From positions 146,991-210,990 of the forward strand of contig NZ_HG964404.1 in the NCBI RefSeq assembly GCF_000612805.1: DNA of 64,000 nt. The letters are read 5' to 3'. The notes under the pieces are model-generated. The model worked only from the letters and a program-made list of their open reading frames with translations, was not told the DNA's origin and made no database searches. Positions 40,328 to 51,108 of this stretch are shown here, in pieces. The position numbers were made by a program, and so were the translations under genes. The DNA comes from Bacillus ndiopicus. GTDB taxonomy: Bacteria; Bacillota; Bacilli; Bacillales_A; Planococcaceae. The number at the start of each line of letters is the position of its first letter. The stretch's first letter is position 1.

Positions 40328-40856
40328 AATTTATGTCCTCTGCTTGACAACGCAAAGTATGAAATTGGCACACAATAGGATGTTGTATTTCTAGCTTAGC
40401 AAGTCGTCGTTTACCTACACGACGATCTAACATAGCCAAAGCTTGCACAAGTGGATTTGCATTATGTAAAGCTTCTTCAATCGATAATGTGTATAATGTC
40501 TTTAGTGCCGAATAAAGTTCCCATGCAGGGAATAACATATTGTTCATTGCCTGCTGTTCTAAGTTATCATGTAATTGCACAAGTTGCTGACGTTCTTTCG
40601 ATGAAAACATTGCCTCCCAATCCTCGTTGAACGAGATTTTTGGCAAGCTTTTGGACTGCTCTGCATAGTGCCGATTAACATGCACTTGAAAAGCTAAATC
40701 ATCTGCACGTAGAATTTCTTGTTTATTATACGTTATCCATAGTTTCCCTGGCTGGTCATGTGCTTTTCTATGGACCGTTCCATACAGTTTTACCTTTCCT
40801 TTTAGACTATTCGCTAATAAGCTTTCAAATTTTTGTTGATATTGGCTAAACCTCAT
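40326..40856 (-). CDS. SF0329-like protein, 176 aa
   Basis: ATG 40856 after AGGAG. N-terminal MRFSQYQQKFESLLA, LKGKVKLYGTVHRKAHDQPG and an ITYNKQEILRADDLAF segment match the SF0329 family of uncharacterised proteins seen across bacteria. No catalytic motif visible. Confidence 0.6.
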   Translation of the reverse strand: MRFSQYQQKFESLLANSLKGKVKLYGTVHRKAHDQPGKLWITYNKQEILRADDLAFQVHVNRHYAEQSKSLPKISFNEDWEAMFSSKERQQLVQLHDNLEQQAMNNMLFPAWELYSALKTLYTLSIEEALHNANPLVQALAMLDRRVGKRRLAKLEIQHPIVCQFHTLRCQAEDIN

Positions 40857-40935
40857 TTCTTTCTCCTTCACTCAAAAATCATTCATTTTATCATACTTGA
40901 ATATTCAGGAAATAACAACGCTTGGCAAAACAAAA

Positions 40936-40970
40936 AAACGCAAGAAATCTCTGTGGATTTCCTGCGCTTT
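40936..40970 (-). terminator. Terminator of the chemoreceptor gene
   Basis: AAACGCAAGAAATC pairs with GATTTCCTGCGCTTT with one bulge; the minus-strand exit is TTTTTTTG-like. Confidence 0.7.
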
Positions 40971-40981
40971 AGCTTGTCTTC

Positions 40982-42667
40982 TTATATTTTGAATTTTGCA
41001 ATCGCTTTCGAGAGCTCCTCTGCCTTAATCTCAAGCTCGGCAGATACAGCGTTTATCTCTTGAATTGATGCTACTTGCTCACCGATTTGCTGGGCGATTT
41101 CCTCTGTATTCCCTGCTACACCACTTACATTTGATGCTAGCTCTGATACGGATGCCGAAACTTCCTCTGTCGCAGCAGAAATTTGCTCTGTGACAGCAGA
41201 TGCATCTGCAATACGCATCGTCATATTTTCTACAGCATCTGTAATTTGATTAAATGAATCACCAGCTACTTCTATAACTTTCACACCTTTTTCAACACGC
41301 TGCAGACTTTCTGCAACGGCACCTTCTACATTTCTAGTTTCATGTAAAATTTCAGCTGTTAAATTGACAATTAAATTCGCTGATGTTTTCGACTGTTCCG
41401 CTAATTTGCGCACTTCATCTGCGACAACAGCAAAGCCTTTTCCATGCTCCCCAGCGCGTGCTGCCTCAATTGCAGCATTCAAAGCTAATAAATTTGTTTG
41501 ATCTGTAATATCTGTAATGACATTTGTGATGCTTTGAATTTGCTCTGAATGTGTAATTAATTTAGAAATAAGCTCTGTTGTTAGCTTCGTAGAGCTATAA
41601 ATATCTTGCATTTGCTCTTTCGCATCTGCAATCGTCACAAGCCCTTTGCTTGCAACTGCTTGCGTATTTTGTGCTTCATTGTGTACAGTTTGTGTGGATT
41701 CAGCAATATTTTGAATTCCTGATGCTGTTTCATCCATTGCCACAGAAGTATCTGTTGCAATTTGTGATGAGCCTTGTGTGCTTTCTGTAATTTGTTCAAT
41801 GCTTCCCGCAACCGTTGTTGATGTTGTCGATACTTGTGCCGTACTTGTTGTTAGTTCTTTCGAAATAACAGAAAGCTGTCTGGCATTTTCGTTTGCTACA
41901 GAAATTAATTCGCGCAATGAAGATTTCATTAAATTAAAGGACGTGGCAATTGTTGCTACTTCATCTTTCGATTTGACATCAACATCTTCCACTGTTAAGT
42001 CCCCTGTTGCAATATAGTCAACTGCCACAGCTAATTTCTTTAACGGCATAATTACTACTCGCATAATGGCAATAATACTTACAATACCGATTACTATACT
42101 GATAATTGAAATGGCCGTTAAAATAATTGTCGCTTGCTTAACTTGTTCACCTGTTTGTGTTTGAGTTGCCGTAAATCGATCTTTATTATAACTAAGCATC
42201 TCATTTGCTGCTTCGCTCAATTTATTATGAACCTTACGAACTTCAATATTTAGTATCGGAATCGCACTATCAACTTTTCCATCGTCAACTAAGCCAATAA
42301 CACGTGTAGCTGCATCATTGTAATTTTTATTGGCTTCAATTAATTCAGCAAGTAATTCCTGCATAGTACCAGATGAAACAATCTCGTCTAATCGCTGTAT
42401 GGCAGTAGCAATTGTCGCTTGTTCTTTTTCTAAGCTCGACATCGCATCAGAGCCTTTCGCCAATACATACTGTCGTAAATATGCTCCCTGTCCCCCGACA
42501 CTTGACTGAATCTCTGCTGCCAAATAGATCTGCTCTAAATGATTATCTATTAGGTTATTATATTTATTGTTGACATTCGATATTTGCAAATAACTAAAAA
42601 CCGAGATACCGAATATAATCAAGACCAATGTACCTAAAGATATGTATAATTTTTTCCCAATACTCAA
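40982..42667 (-). CDS. Methyl-accepting chemotaxis protein, 561 aa
   Basis: The TTG at 42667 lies 9 nt after AGGGGG; the upstream GTG has no signal. Order: TM1 ([17 protein letters not shown]), a ~150-residue 4HB_MCP ligand domain, TM2 ([17 protein letters not shown]), HAMP (~205-260) and the cytoplasmic signalling domain. The kinase-contact tip is [20 protein letters not shown] Gram-positive class receptor coupling to CheW/CheA. Monocistronic, with a consensus promoter. Confidence 0.95.
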   Translation of the reverse strand: MSIGKKLYISLGTLVLIIFGISVFSYLQISNVNNKYNNLIDNHLEQIYLAAEIQSSVGGQGAYLRQYVLAKGSDAMSSLEKEQATIATAIQRLDEIVSSGTMQELLAELIEANKNYNDAATRVIGLVDDGKVDSAIPILNIEVRKVHNKLSEAANEMLSYNKDRFTATQTQTGEQVKQATIILTAISIISIVIGIVSIIAIMRVVIMPLKKLAVAVDYIATGDLTVEDVDVKSKDEVATIATSFNLMKSSLRELISVANENARQLSVISKELTTSTAQVSTTSTTVAGSIEQITESTQGSSQIATDTSVAMDETASGIQNIAESTQTVHNEAQNTQAVASKGLVTIADAKEQMQDIYSSTKLTTELISKLITHSEQIQSITNVITDITDQTNLLALNAAIEAARAGEHGKGFAVVADEVRKLAEQSKTSANLIVNLTAEILHETRNVEGAVAESLQRVEKGVKVIEVAGDSFNQITDAVENMTMRIADASAVTEQISAATEEVSASVSELASNVSGVAGNTEEIAQQIGEQVASIQEINAVSAELEIKAEELSKAIAKFKI

Positions 42668-42699
42668 ACAAAAATGCCCCCTTTTTTGCACACAATCCC

Positions 42700-42729
42700 A
42701 TTATATTCATTTCTTTTATACTATGTCAA
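42700..42729 (-). promoter_or_regulatory. Consensus promoter TTGACA-18-TATAAT of the chemoreceptor gene
   Basis: Both hexamers match sigma-A consensus exactly; no sigma-D motif was seen. A 22-bp inverted repeat (42773-42794) lies ~45 bp upstream. Confidence 0.8.
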
Positions 42730-43059
42730 TGTTGCTAATCGAATGTTACAAATTTTCTAGCAATATAGACTAGTTCTATTTTCTAAAATAGAACGACTTT
42801 AGTCGCTTATTTTAATGAAAAAGATAGGGTTTTGTATAAATTTGATTCATCACTAAAAGCTATGATTGACAAAGAAAAATATACTATGGTCCAAGGTAAT
42901 GCGTGTGCTCATTTGTACGTATTTTTTATAAAAAGGGCTTAGCAAAATATTAATTCACTAAAATACTTAAAAAATTTTTCTAATTCATTGAAAATCAACT
43001 ATTACAAGCAAAAAAGCAAAGTCAAAAAATCGACTTTGCTTTTTTCGAAAAACATCTTA
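42730..43059. other. Intergenic stretch: inverted repeat, 28-nt repeat copy A, terminator
   Basis: GTTCTATTTT-CT-AAAATAGAAC at 42773-42794 is perfect. The 28-nt dispersed repeat copy A is at 42846-42873. AAAAAGCAAAGTC/GACTTTGCTTTTT at 43013-43045 is the terminator of the SLH-nucleotidase gene. No ORF. Confidence 0.6.
42846..42873 (+). repeat. 28-nt dispersed intergenic repeat, copy A
   Basis: Starts TTCATCACTAAAAGCT and ends ATTGACAAA; aligns without gaps to 52063-52090 and 56643-56670. Confidence 0.6.
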
Positions 43060-45306
43060 TTATTTTGCTTGTTCTTCAGACTGAGCTGGTTTTGCGATAT
43101 CGACAATACGTCCCTCAGTTGTTGTTTTTACTTCTTTTAATGAAAGTAATTGCTCTTGGAAGTTTTCCCAATCAGATAAACCAAGGTCTGTTACACGGCC
43201 TTCATCATATGCTTTCTTGAACACATCATAGCCATCTCCACCTTGCTTCGCAGTAAAGGCGTTTGTTGCTACTGTGTATGTTTTATCATCTTCCAATGCT
43301 ACATACTTACCAGTTGCTTTATCGAAATATTCGATTGATACAACACGAGAGCCTACCTCTTTTGAAGAATCATATTGTAATTTCGCACCTGCAATGTGTA
43401 AGAAACCGCCATTTTCTTTTGGCGCATTTTTCACAGATATTTCAAACGCAGTTTTTAATTCTGCACCTGTTACATCCATAAGTGCTAATGTGTTACCGAA
43501 TGGTAAAACGCTAATTACTTGACCAACCGTAATGTTACCAGCAGGGATTGCTTCGCGGATACCACCGCCGTTTTGTAATGCCATTACAACCGTTTTATCT
43601 GTGTATTGCTGTGCTTTAGCTAACATACCATCAGTAATAATATTACCAAGAGCTGTTTCGTTGCTACGTACACTTTCTAAGCTACTTTCACTTGCACGTG
43701 GGTTTGCTAATGCTTCTGTAAGTGTTACGCCGATTTCTTTATTGTTTACTTCATCTACTTTTGCTTTATATGGTGCTAGTAATTTTACTAAAGCCTCATC
43801 TTCCGCCACTTTACCAAGATCGATTAGTTTACCTTCGTACTCTGTTACGACACCTTTATCATCAAACGTTACGTCAAGTGTTCCTAAGTATTTTACATAT
43901 TCATTAGCCTGAACGATTAATGTTGCGTCTTTCGCTTCACCAACTGTGTTTGTATCAACAACAAATGGCTCATCTAGTTTCGTATGGTCATGTCCGCCAA
44001 CAATTACATCGATTCCAGGTACGTTTTTCGCTAATAAAATATCGTTATCAACATTTGGATTATCATTGTAACCAATATGTGTTAATGCAACAATTTTATT
44101 TACGCCCATGCCTTCAAATGCTGCAACAGCTTTTTTCGCTTCTTCAATGTAGTTTGAGAATGTTACTTTATCCGGAGATGCGATATCTAATGTTTCTTCT
44201 GTTGTTAAACCAAAGATACCTACTTTTTCACCGTTAATTTCTTTCACAATACCTGAATAAATTTTACCATTTTCAGGTTCACTTGCTACTAAATCCGTAA
44301 ATAAACCTGTGAATTTATCATCAGCTGAAAAATCTACGTTTGCTGAAACAAATGAGAATTTAGCACCTTTAACAAAATCAGCTAAAGCTTGATGACCTTC
44401 TGCTGATGAACCTAAATCAAATTCATGATTACCGAATACCATCGCATCAAAGCCAATTTCGTTTAATAGTTCTAAATCTGCTTTTCCATGGAATTCATTG
44501 AAATATAATGTACCGCTGAACGCATCTCCACCATGTAGTGCTAATACATTTTCCTTAGTAGCACGTTGCTCTTTTACAGCAGTTGCTAATTTAGGCATTT
44601 CGTTTGTACGTGCATGCGTGTCATTAACATGTAAGATTGATAGTTTAAATGTATCACCAGTTGTTTCTACTGGAGTTTCAGGTTGTTCAGTTAATGTATT
44701 GATTGCATTTAAAATGAATGTCGCTAACTGACCGCGTTTTACATTGTTTTCAACACCAAATTCTGTTTCGGAAATACCTTGTGCAATACCTGCTTCATAT
44801 AATGCAGTTACAAAATATGCGTAATCGCTATCAGCTGGTACGTCTTTGAATGGGCTTTCGCCTTCAGCGTTTAAGCCTAATGCTTGTGAAATCATATAAG
44901 CTAATTCGCCGCGTGTAATCACTTCGTTCGGCTCAATTGTATTGTCCTCATAAATTTCCATTGCATCAACCGCTGCTAATGCTGCGATTGGGCCATAGTA
45001 TTGATGAGATTTTGGAATATCTGCAAATTCCGGATTTTCTACATTTTTCGTATCTAAACTTAATACACCAGCAATGATTTTCGCTGCTTGTCCACGTGTT
45101 ACATTAGCGTTAGGCTTAAATGTACCATCTGGATAACCACTAATAATACCTGCTTCATGTAAAGCTGCAATCGCTTCATAATGTGCATCGCCCGCTTTTA
45201 CATCAGAAAAAGAGCTTGCTGCTAATGCAGGTGCTACAGCTACCATTGTAGCTGTAGCAGCAACAGCTGCTGTTGCTACATAAAATTTATTTCTCTTGTT
45301 TTTCAT
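43060..45306 (-). CDS. SLH-anchored 5'-nucleotidase/2',3'-cyclic phosphodiesterase, 748 aa
   Basis: Start ATG 45306 (GGGGG ~11 nt upstream). Signal peptide ends APALAAS. Residues ~30-205 are three SLH domains (FSDVKAGDAHYEAI, ISGYPDGTFKPN) that bind pyruvylated wall polymer. The metallophosphatase domain shows LHVNDTHAR, LHGGDAFSG, FGNHEFD, THIGY and VGGHDHT; a C-terminal 5'-nucleotidase domain (MALQNGGGIREA) completes it. It acts at the cell surface in nucleotide scavenging. The SLH block is nearly the same as in the upstream paralogue. Confidence 0.95.
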   Translation of the reverse strand: MKNKRNKFYVATAAVAATATMVAVAPALAASSFSDVKAGDAHYEAIAALHEAGIISGYPDGTFKPNANVTRGQAAKIIAGVLSLDTKNVENPEFADIPKSHQYYGPIAALAAVDAMEIYEDNTIEPNEVITRGELAYMISQALGLNAEGESPFKDVPADSDYAYFVTALYEAGIAQGISETEFGVENNVKRGQLATFILNAINTLTEQPETPVETTGDTFKLSILHVNDTHARTNEMPKLATAVKEQRATKENVLALHGGDAFSGTLYFNEFHGKADLELLNEIGFDAMVFGNHEFDLGSSAEGHQALADFVKGAKFSFVSANVDFSADDKFTGLFTDLVASEPENGKIYSGIVKEINGEKVGIFGLTTEETLDIASPDKVTFSNYIEEAKKAVAAFEGMGVNKIVALTHIGYNDNPNVDNDILLAKNVPGIDVIVGGHDHTKLDEPFVVDTNTVGEAKDATLIVQANEYVKYLGTLDVTFDDKGVVTEYEGKLIDLGKVAEDEALVKLLAPYKAKVDEVNNKEIGVTLTEALANPRASESSLESVRSNETALGNIITDGMLAKAQQYTDKTVVMALQNGGGIREAIPAGNITVGQVISVLPFGNTLALMDVTGAELKTAFEISVKNAPKENGGFLHIAGAKLQYDSSKEVGSRVVSIEYFDKATGKYVALEDDKTYTVATNAFTAKQGGDGYDVFKKAYDEGRVTDLGLSDWENFQEQLLSLKEVKTTTEGRIVDIAKPAQSEEQAK

Positions 45307-45536
45307 TTGGAACATTACCCCCGTCATTAATAGTATTGTATTGTCATACAACATACATCTAAATTCTACATGAAATTTAGATAGATTGCTATAATATTCA
45401 TAGTATTCCCGAAATTACTTCAAATTCAAGGGTGTTTTTGGATATCGAGTCCCAATTCAGTAGGTCAATCCACCCATCGCTACAATAGTACCTCTTCTAA
45501 TAAAATCGCATCTTCTAAGTTATTTTTATAATAAAA

Positions 45537-45571
45537 AAAGCGTAGGAAAAGTTGCCCTTTTCCTACGCTTT
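45537..45571 (-). terminator. Terminator of the SLH-DUF6612 gene
   Basis: AAAGCGTAGGAAAAG pairs with CTTTTCCTACGCTTT. Confidence 0.85.
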
Positions 45572-45581
45572 AAAACTTTTA

Positions 45582-47042
45582 TTATTTTGCTTCTGTTTCT
45601 TCAATTGCAGAGAAATCTAATTCATCCATTGATTTTGCTTTTTCTAGTACTTCTTTAGGAATTGTAATTGTTGAAACAGTATTATAATCTGAATATTTGA
45701 TTGTTGATTTATTAGTAACATCCATTTTGATGCCTTCAGAATTCATACCGAAGCCAAAATTCATTACCATTTCTTCAATATCAAATGTCTCTTTATTAAT
45801 TTTAATTTCATACGTAAATGTATCAAATTTCATATTTTTTACTTCAGCAAGTGCTTCCTCATCTAAACCTAAGTTCAATGCACCCATTTGCTCTTGAACT
45901 AGCTCAGTGAATTTATCGCCAGCGCCAGTTAAAGTTAAAATATAGTAACCATTTGCTTCTTTAATTTTTATATCAGTTGAGAATTTTTTTAGCATCTCTA
46001 ATTGCTCAGCCGCATTTACTTGTGCACCTGTTTGCGCTAAAATTTCATCAAACATTTCAGAAGGATATTTAACCCATGTTTCTGTTAAACCTTCATACAT
46101 ATACATGCCATCTTTTTCAGTCATATACATTTTAATTGGCATTTCCATTGCTTCACCAGTTGTCGGCTCAATCATTGCAACCGTACCTTCAGCAAAGAAT
46201 GACATTGGCTTGTTGACAATTGACATATCCATTTTTATGTCCGCATCAACTGTTACTGCTTCTTCACCATCTTGAATTACCATTGATTGTGCCATAGTGA
46301 TTGCTGCTTTTAAGCTTTCTGTTGCTAACTGTTTTTCAGTTGCCTTTGTGAAAACAGTTTCTAATAATGCAGTATCTGTAGTTGTTTGTTCAACTGTCGC
46401 TGTATCTTCTGTAGTTGTAGAAGGCTCTTCCACTTCTGTTAGCTCATTCATTACATTGAAAATAAACGTTGCAAGCTGACCACGTGTTACAGATTCCTCT
46501 ACACCAAATTCTGTTTCACTAATGCCATTTGCAATACCATACTCATATAATGCAGTTACAAAATATGCATAGTCACTATCCGCTGGTACGTCTGTGAATG
46601 GGCTATCACCTTCAGCGTCTAAACCTAATGCTTGAGAAATCATGTAAGCTAATTCGCCACGTGTAATTGTTTCATTTGGTTCAATTGTGTTATCCTCGTA
46701 AATTTCCATTGCATCAAGTGCTGCTAATGCTGCAATCGGACCATAGTATTGATGCGATTTTGGAATATCTGCGAATTTTGGATCTTCTATGTTTTTCGTA
46801 TCAAGACCAAGCGCACCAGCAATGATTTTCGCTGCTTGCCCTCTTGTTACATCTTGAGCTGGTTTAAATGTACCATCTTGATAACCACTAATAATACCAG
46901 CTGTATGTAGTGCTGTAATTGCTTCATAATGTGCGTTGTTTTTAGCTACATCTGTAAATGATTGTGCTGCTGAAGCTGGTGCAACCGCTACTGCTGCTGC
47001 CGCTAATGAAGCAACTGCTACTGTGTAATACTTCTTTTTCAT
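45582..47042 (-). CDS. SLH-domain surface protein with DUF6612-like C-terminus, 486 aa
   Basis: GAGGAGG upstream of the ATG. Signal peptide (VAVASLAAAAVAVAPASA). Residues ~28-205 form three SLH domains, then a Thr/Glu linker, then a beta-rich LppX/DUF6612-type domain (VDADIKMDMSIVNKP, GMYMYEGLTETWVKY) that resembles lipid- or polymer-binding lipoprotein folds. Exported and attached to the wall. Ligand unknown. Tandem with the SLH-nucleotidase, each with its own terminator. Confidence 0.88.
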   Translation of the reverse strand: MKKKYYTVAVASLAAAAVAVAPASAAQSFTDVAKNNAHYEAITALHTAGIISGYQDGTFKPAQDVTRGQAAKIIAGALGLDTKNIEDPKFADIPKSHQYYGPIAALAALDAMEIYEDNTIEPNETITRGELAYMISQALGLDAEGDSPFTDVPADSDYAYFVTALYEYGIANGISETEFGVEESVTRGQLATFIFNVMNELTEVEEPSTTTEDTATVEQTTTDTALLETVFTKATEKQLATESLKAAITMAQSMVIQDGEEAVTVDADIKMDMSIVNKPMSFFAEGTVAMIEPTTGEAMEMPIKMYMTEKDGMYMYEGLTETWVKYPSEMFDEILAQTGAQVNAAEQLEMLKKFSTDIKIKEANGYYILTLTGAGDKFTELVQEQMGALNLGLDEEALAEVKNMKFDTFTYEIKINKETFDIEEMVMNFGFGMNSEGIKMDVTNKSTIKYSDYNTVSTITIPKEVLEKAKSMDELDFSAIEETEAK

Positions 47043-47543
47043 ACTTAATACATCCTCCTCAAATCAATTCTGCCTCGTTCAACTCTCGTTCAGACTCTTT
47101 CTAACTTGCAATCTGTAAAAGCGATTAGAGACTTTATCCTGACTTCATGGGTATTTGCATAACTACTGAATCAAGATAAATTAATATAACTTCTATTTTA
47201 CATAAATATTACGTATAAATCCAGAGATTTGGAAATGTTTTTTATAATTTTGACGAATTTCTTAAATTTACTGCAAACTATTGCAAAAAAATAGCATACT
47301 AGAAAAGCTTCTAACATATTATTGTATAATTATTCAATTCACATTCACACCAAGCTATTTATCTATGTCTAAAATGACAGATATAGGATTCTCACATCAA
47401 AATTTTGAATAAAATCACATAACTCAAGAGGATGATATTGTTCTATTATAGGGTTCCTTGCATAAGTACCTGGTTCTTAACTTGTATTCCTCTATATCAA
47501 AAAAAGTGAGGTAAAGAAAATCTTTACCTCACTTTTTGTTTTA
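47043..47543. other. Intergenic region upstream of the SLH-DUF6612 gene
   Basis: A long leader and promoter region of ~450 bp, AT-rich after 47170; no single promoter stands out. 47499-47538 is the acnA terminator (GTGAGGTAAAG/CTTTACCTCAC, T run on both strands). No ORF. Confidence 0.5.
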
Positions 47544-50249
47544 TTACTCAGCTGCTTTCGCGCGTAGTACCATTTGTAGGATACCACCATGACGGTAGTA
47601 GTCTACTTCTACTTCTGAGTCGAAACGAGCTAACGCATCGAATGTTTTAACAGTGCCATCTGGAGATGTAGCAGTAACTGTTAAAATATCACGTGGTTTA
47701 ACTGCGTCTGTAATGTTTACAGAAATTGTTTCTTCACCAGTTAAGCCTAATGAATCAGCAGAATCACCATTTAAGTATTGTAATGGTAATACACCCATCA
47801 TTACTAAGTTAGAACGGTGGATACGCTCATAGCTTTGTGCGATAACTGTTTTAACGCCAAGTAAGAATGTACCTTTGGCCGCCCAGTCACGAGAAGAACC
47901 CATACCGTAGTCATTACCTGCAAGTACTACTAATCCAGTGCCTTGCTCTTGGTATTTCATACATGCATCGTAAATGTACTCTACTTCGCCTGTTGGCCAG
48001 TAAGTAGTGAAGCCACCTTCTGTACCTGGAGCAACTTGGTTACGGATACGAATGTTTGCGAATGTACCACGCATCATTACTTCGTGGTTACCACGACGAG
48101 AACCATAAGAGTTGAAGTCGCGAATTGCTACGCCGTTTTCGATTAAATATTTACCTGCTGGTGTATCCTTACCGATTGCACCTGCTGGAGAAATATGGTC
48201 AGTTGTAATTGAATCACCAAATTTCGCCATTACACGTAATCCATCAAGCGATTGGATTGCACCTGGCTCTTTTGATAGACCTGTGAAGAATGGTGGGTTT
48301 TGGATATACGTTGATTTGTCATCAAATGTATATAATGATTCAGTTGAAGTTTCAATTGCATTCCAAGCTTCGTTAGCTGTAAACACAGTTTCGTATTCTT
48401 TTTGGAATAGCTCACGTGTTACAACTTGGCTTAATACTGCATTTACTTCTTCAGTCGATGGCCAGATATCTGCGAAGAATACATCGTTGCCATCTTTGTC
48501 TTTTGCGATTGCATCTTTTTGTAAGTCGATATCAACTGTACCTGCTAATGCATAAGCAACTACTAATGGTGGTGAAGCTAAGAAGTTCGCTTTTACTAAT
48601 GGGTGAACGCGTCCTTCAAAGTTACGGTTACCAGAAAGTACTGAAGTAACAAATAAATCGTTATCTTTAATTGCGTCTTCGATTTCTGGTAATAATGGAC
48701 CAGAGTTACCGATACATGTTGTACAGCCATAACCAACTGTGTTAAAGCCGATTTCATCGAAGTATTTTTGTAAACCAGAAGCTTCTAAATAGCCTGTTAC
48801 TACTTTAGAACCTGGTGCTAAAGATGTTTTAACCCATTTCGCAGGTTTGATGCCGCGCTCTACTGCTTTTTTCGCTACTAAACCAGCTGCGATTAAAACG
48901 TACGGGTTCGATGTATTTGTACAAGATGTAATAGCAGCGATTGCTACAGCACCTGTTGGAATTTCTACATCACCTTCTGCAAATTTCGCTACAGATGTTT
49001 TAGCAAACTCGTCTTCTGTTAAACCGAAGCCTTGTGTACCTTGTGGTGCCACAACAGAGCCACGGTAAGTTTCCTTCATTTTTGATAAAGGAATTAAGTC
49101 TTGTGGACGTTTTGGACCTGATAAGTTTGGCTCGATGTCAGCTAAGTTTAGCTCGATTACATCTGTGTAAGTTGGCTCTAACTCAGGTTTGAACCACATA
49201 TCATTTGCTTTTAAGTAAGCTTCTACTACTGCGATATGCTCTTCGTCACGACCTGTTAAACGCATATAGTTTAAAGATTCATCGTCGATTGCGAAGAAAC
49301 CACATGTTGCACCGTATTCTGGTGCCATGTTTGAAATTGTAGCGCGGTCAGCTAATGGTAATTTTGTAATACCAGGACCAAAGAACTCTACGAATTTACC
49401 TACTACGCCGCGTTGACGTAATACTTGTGTAACTTTTAATGCTAAGTCAGTTGCTGTTGCACCGTTTGGTAACTCACCAACTAATTTCACACCGATTACT
49501 TCTGGAATTGGGAAGTATGAAGGTTGACCAAGCATACCTGCTTCTGCCTCGATACCACCTACACCCCATCCAAGAACACCAAGACCATTGATCATTGTTG
49601 TATGAGAGTCAGTACCTACTACTGAATCTGGGTAAGTTTCAAATGTGCCATCAGCATTCTCTTTAACATGCACAACTGGTGCCAAGTACTCTAAGTTTAC
49701 TTGGTGAACAATCCCTGTTGCTGGTGGTACAGCGCGGAAATTGTCATATGCAGTTTGTGCCCATTTTAAGAAGTTATAACGCTCAGCGTTACGCTCGAAT
49801 TCTAAATCCATGTTTGCTTGTAAAGCCGCAGCATTACCGTATTTATCAACTTGTACTGAGTGGTCAATTACAAGATCAACTGGAATTGCTGGGTTGATTT
49901 TTGCTGGGTCGCCCCCCATTTCTTTCATTGCTGAACGTAATGAAGCTAAGTCAACTACTACTGGTACACCAGTGAAGTCTTGTAATACTACGCGTGATGG
50001 TTTGAATGGTACTTCAGCTTCTGTATTTGCATCTTTACCCCATTTTGCTAATTCATTTACGTGTTCTTCTTTGATTACGTAGTTGTCGTATTGACGTAAA
50101 ACTGATTCTAATAATACTTTAATTGAATAAGGAAGGCGTGAAACATTTGCAATACCCGCTTCTTCAATTGCAGCTAAACGGAAGTAGTTATATGTTTTTC
50201 CATTTACCTCAAATGAAGCGCGGCTGTTGTGTAAATTCTCTTGTGCCAT
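47544..50249 (-). CDS. acnA: Aconitate hydratase (aconitase A)
   Basis: 901 residues, GGGGGA before the ATG. Contains [19 protein letters not shown], the cluster ligand region [10 protein letters not shown] (first Cys) and [11 protein letters not shown] (other two Cys of the [4Fe-4S] cluster), and [16 protein letters not shown] at the substrate site. It interconverts citrate and isocitrate in the TCA cycle; the apo-form can act as an RNA-binding regulator in Bacillus. Full length. A CcpC-like dyad lies at about -66 of the predicted promoter. Confidence 0.98.
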   Translation of the reverse strand: MAQENLHNSRASFEVNGKTYNYFRLAAIEEAGIANVSRLPYSIKVLLESVLRQYDNYVIKEEHVNELAKWGKDANTEAEVPFKPSRVVLQDFTGVPVVVDLASLRSAMKEMGGDPAKINPAIPVDLVIDHSVQVDKYGNAAALQANMDLEFERNAERYNFLKWAQTAYDNFRAVPPATGIVHQVNLEYLAPVVHVKENADGTFETYPDSVVGTDSHTTMINGLGVLGWGVGGIEAEAGMLGQPSYFPIPEVIGVKLVGELPNGATATDLALKVTQVLRQRGVVGKFVEFFGPGITKLPLADRATISNMAPEYGATCGFFAIDDESLNYMRLTGRDEEHIAVVEAYLKANDMWFKPELEPTYTDVIELNLADIEPNLSGPKRPQDLIPLSKMKETYRGSVVAPQGTQGFGLTEDEFAKTSVAKFAEGDVEIPTGAVAIAAITSCTNTSNPYVLIAAGLVAKKAVERGIKPAKWVKTSLAPGSKVVTGYLEASGLQKYFDEIGFNTVGYGCTTCIGNSGPLLPEIEDAIKDNDLFVTSVLSGNRNFEGRVHPLVKANFLASPPLVVAYALAGTVDIDLQKDAIAKDKDGNDVFFADIWPSTEEVNAVLSQVVTRELFQKEYETVFTANEAWNAIETSTESLYTFDDKSTYIQNPPFFTGLSKEPGAIQSLDGLRVMAKFGDSITTDHISPAGAIGKDTPAGKYLIENGVAIRDFNSYGSRRGNHEVMMRGTFANIRIRNQVAPGTEGGFTTYWPTGEVEYIYDACMKYQEQGTGLVVLAGNDYGMGSSRDWAAKGTFLLGVKTVIAQSYERIHRSNLVMMGVLPLQYLNGDSADSLGLTGEETISVNITDAVKPRDILTVTATSPDGTVKTFDALARFDSEVEVDYYRHGGILQMVLRAKAAE

Positions 50250-50313
50250 TGTTGTTCCCCCTATATTTTCTTATTTGAAAAGATATCGTTAAAGCTTCTT
50301 TTCTCCAGTTCTT

Positions 50314-50342
50314 ATGATAGCTCATTTTTATACATAAGTAAA
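50314..50342 (-). promoter_or_regulatory. acnA promoter TTTACT-17-TATCAT
   Basis: The -10 lies at 50314-50319 and the -35 at 50337-50342; start point near 50307. A TTAT half-site overlaps the -35 spacer. Confidence 0.55.
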
Positions 50343-50365
50343 TTACATTAACATTATGTTTTGCG

Positions 50366-50380
50366 ATAAGTTTTTTTTAT
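50366..50380 (-). promoter_or_regulatory. CcpC-type dyad ATAA-N7-TTAT upstream of acnA
   Basis: Centre at about -66 from the predicted start, the same place as the CcpC dyad of B. subtilis citB. It suggests citrate-responsive repression. Confidence 0.6.
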
Positions 50381-50437
50381 GACCATTGCAAGTTAGCGTG
50401 CTATTTTAGAGCAGTCCATATGGGAGGTAAGGAACAT

Positions 50438-51067
50438 TTAGTATAATTTTGAGTAATACATCTCATTTTGACAAAAGGAATTTTCCTCGTCACCAAATAG
50501 CTCATAAAGTTTTTTGGCTTTTTGCATAGCATTCATTAAACAGTAGTCAAGCTCTAATGACAAATTTGAGCAATTTGTCATTTGCTCCAGTAGCTTTGAC
50601 GTTGTTTTTAATAGCATGTACTCCCGCCCATTTTGTATACCTTCTACATAGCCTGTAAGCAACATTGAAATAATTTGGAACTCATCTTTTTCTATGTGAA
50701 TGCTTTGCTTGTACCAATTTAGTACCTCCATAGCTATTATAGTTGCGGCTATAAACGAGTACTCTTGGCTATACATTACCTCCTGTTTATAATGTTGCAT
50801 TAACGGACGTTTTTGTAGCTCTTGAAAAAGTACACTTGTCGGATTATATACCTTGCTTTTGGTAGGACAAATACGTAGCTCTGTATTTTCTGTAGAGAAA
50901 AATAGCCAATTATTGAACACCATGCGCCATTCTACATTTTCTGTAGGTTGATGTTCTATTAACGGTAATAAATATCGAAAGGTATCATATACTTGAAAAA
51001 ATTCATCGATTTGCCCCTCTTCGATTGAAAAAATTGTATGATATTTTTGAATAGATTTACGTTCCAT
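50438..51067 (-). CDS. Hypothetical protein, ~209 aa, coupled to the DUF2785 gene
   Basis: Start uncertain: ATG 51067 has AAAGGGTG upstream; ATG 51112 overlaps the previous stop (ATGA) and would be translationally coupled. Soluble, helix-rich, with WRMVFNNWLFFSTEN and MEVLNWYKQSIHIEKDEF. Not recognised. Confidence 0.6.
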   Translation of the reverse strand: MERKSIQKYHTIFSIEEGQIDEFFQVYDTFRYLLPLIEHQPTENVEWRMVFNNWLFFSTENTELRICPTKSKVYNPTSVLFQELQKRPLMQHYKQEVMYSQEYSFIAATIIAMEVLNWYKQSIHIEKDEFQIISMLLTGYVEGIQNGREYMLLKTTSKLLEQMTNCSNLSLELDYCLMNAMQKAKKLYELFGDEENSFCQNEMYYSKLY

Positions 51068-51108
51068 CTGGCACACCCTTTCTCTTTCGAAATATGCTTT
51101 TCTTAGTA

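Noticed and set aside
42791..42803. GACTTTAGTC next to the 22-bp inverted repeat as a second operator
   Set aside because: Four-base arms are expected by chance in AT-rich DNA.
43263..44237. Several overlapping plus-strand ORFs opposite the SLH-nucleotidase gene
   Set aside because: Antisense shadows of a well-supported gene; leucine-rich composition from reversed codons, no start signals.
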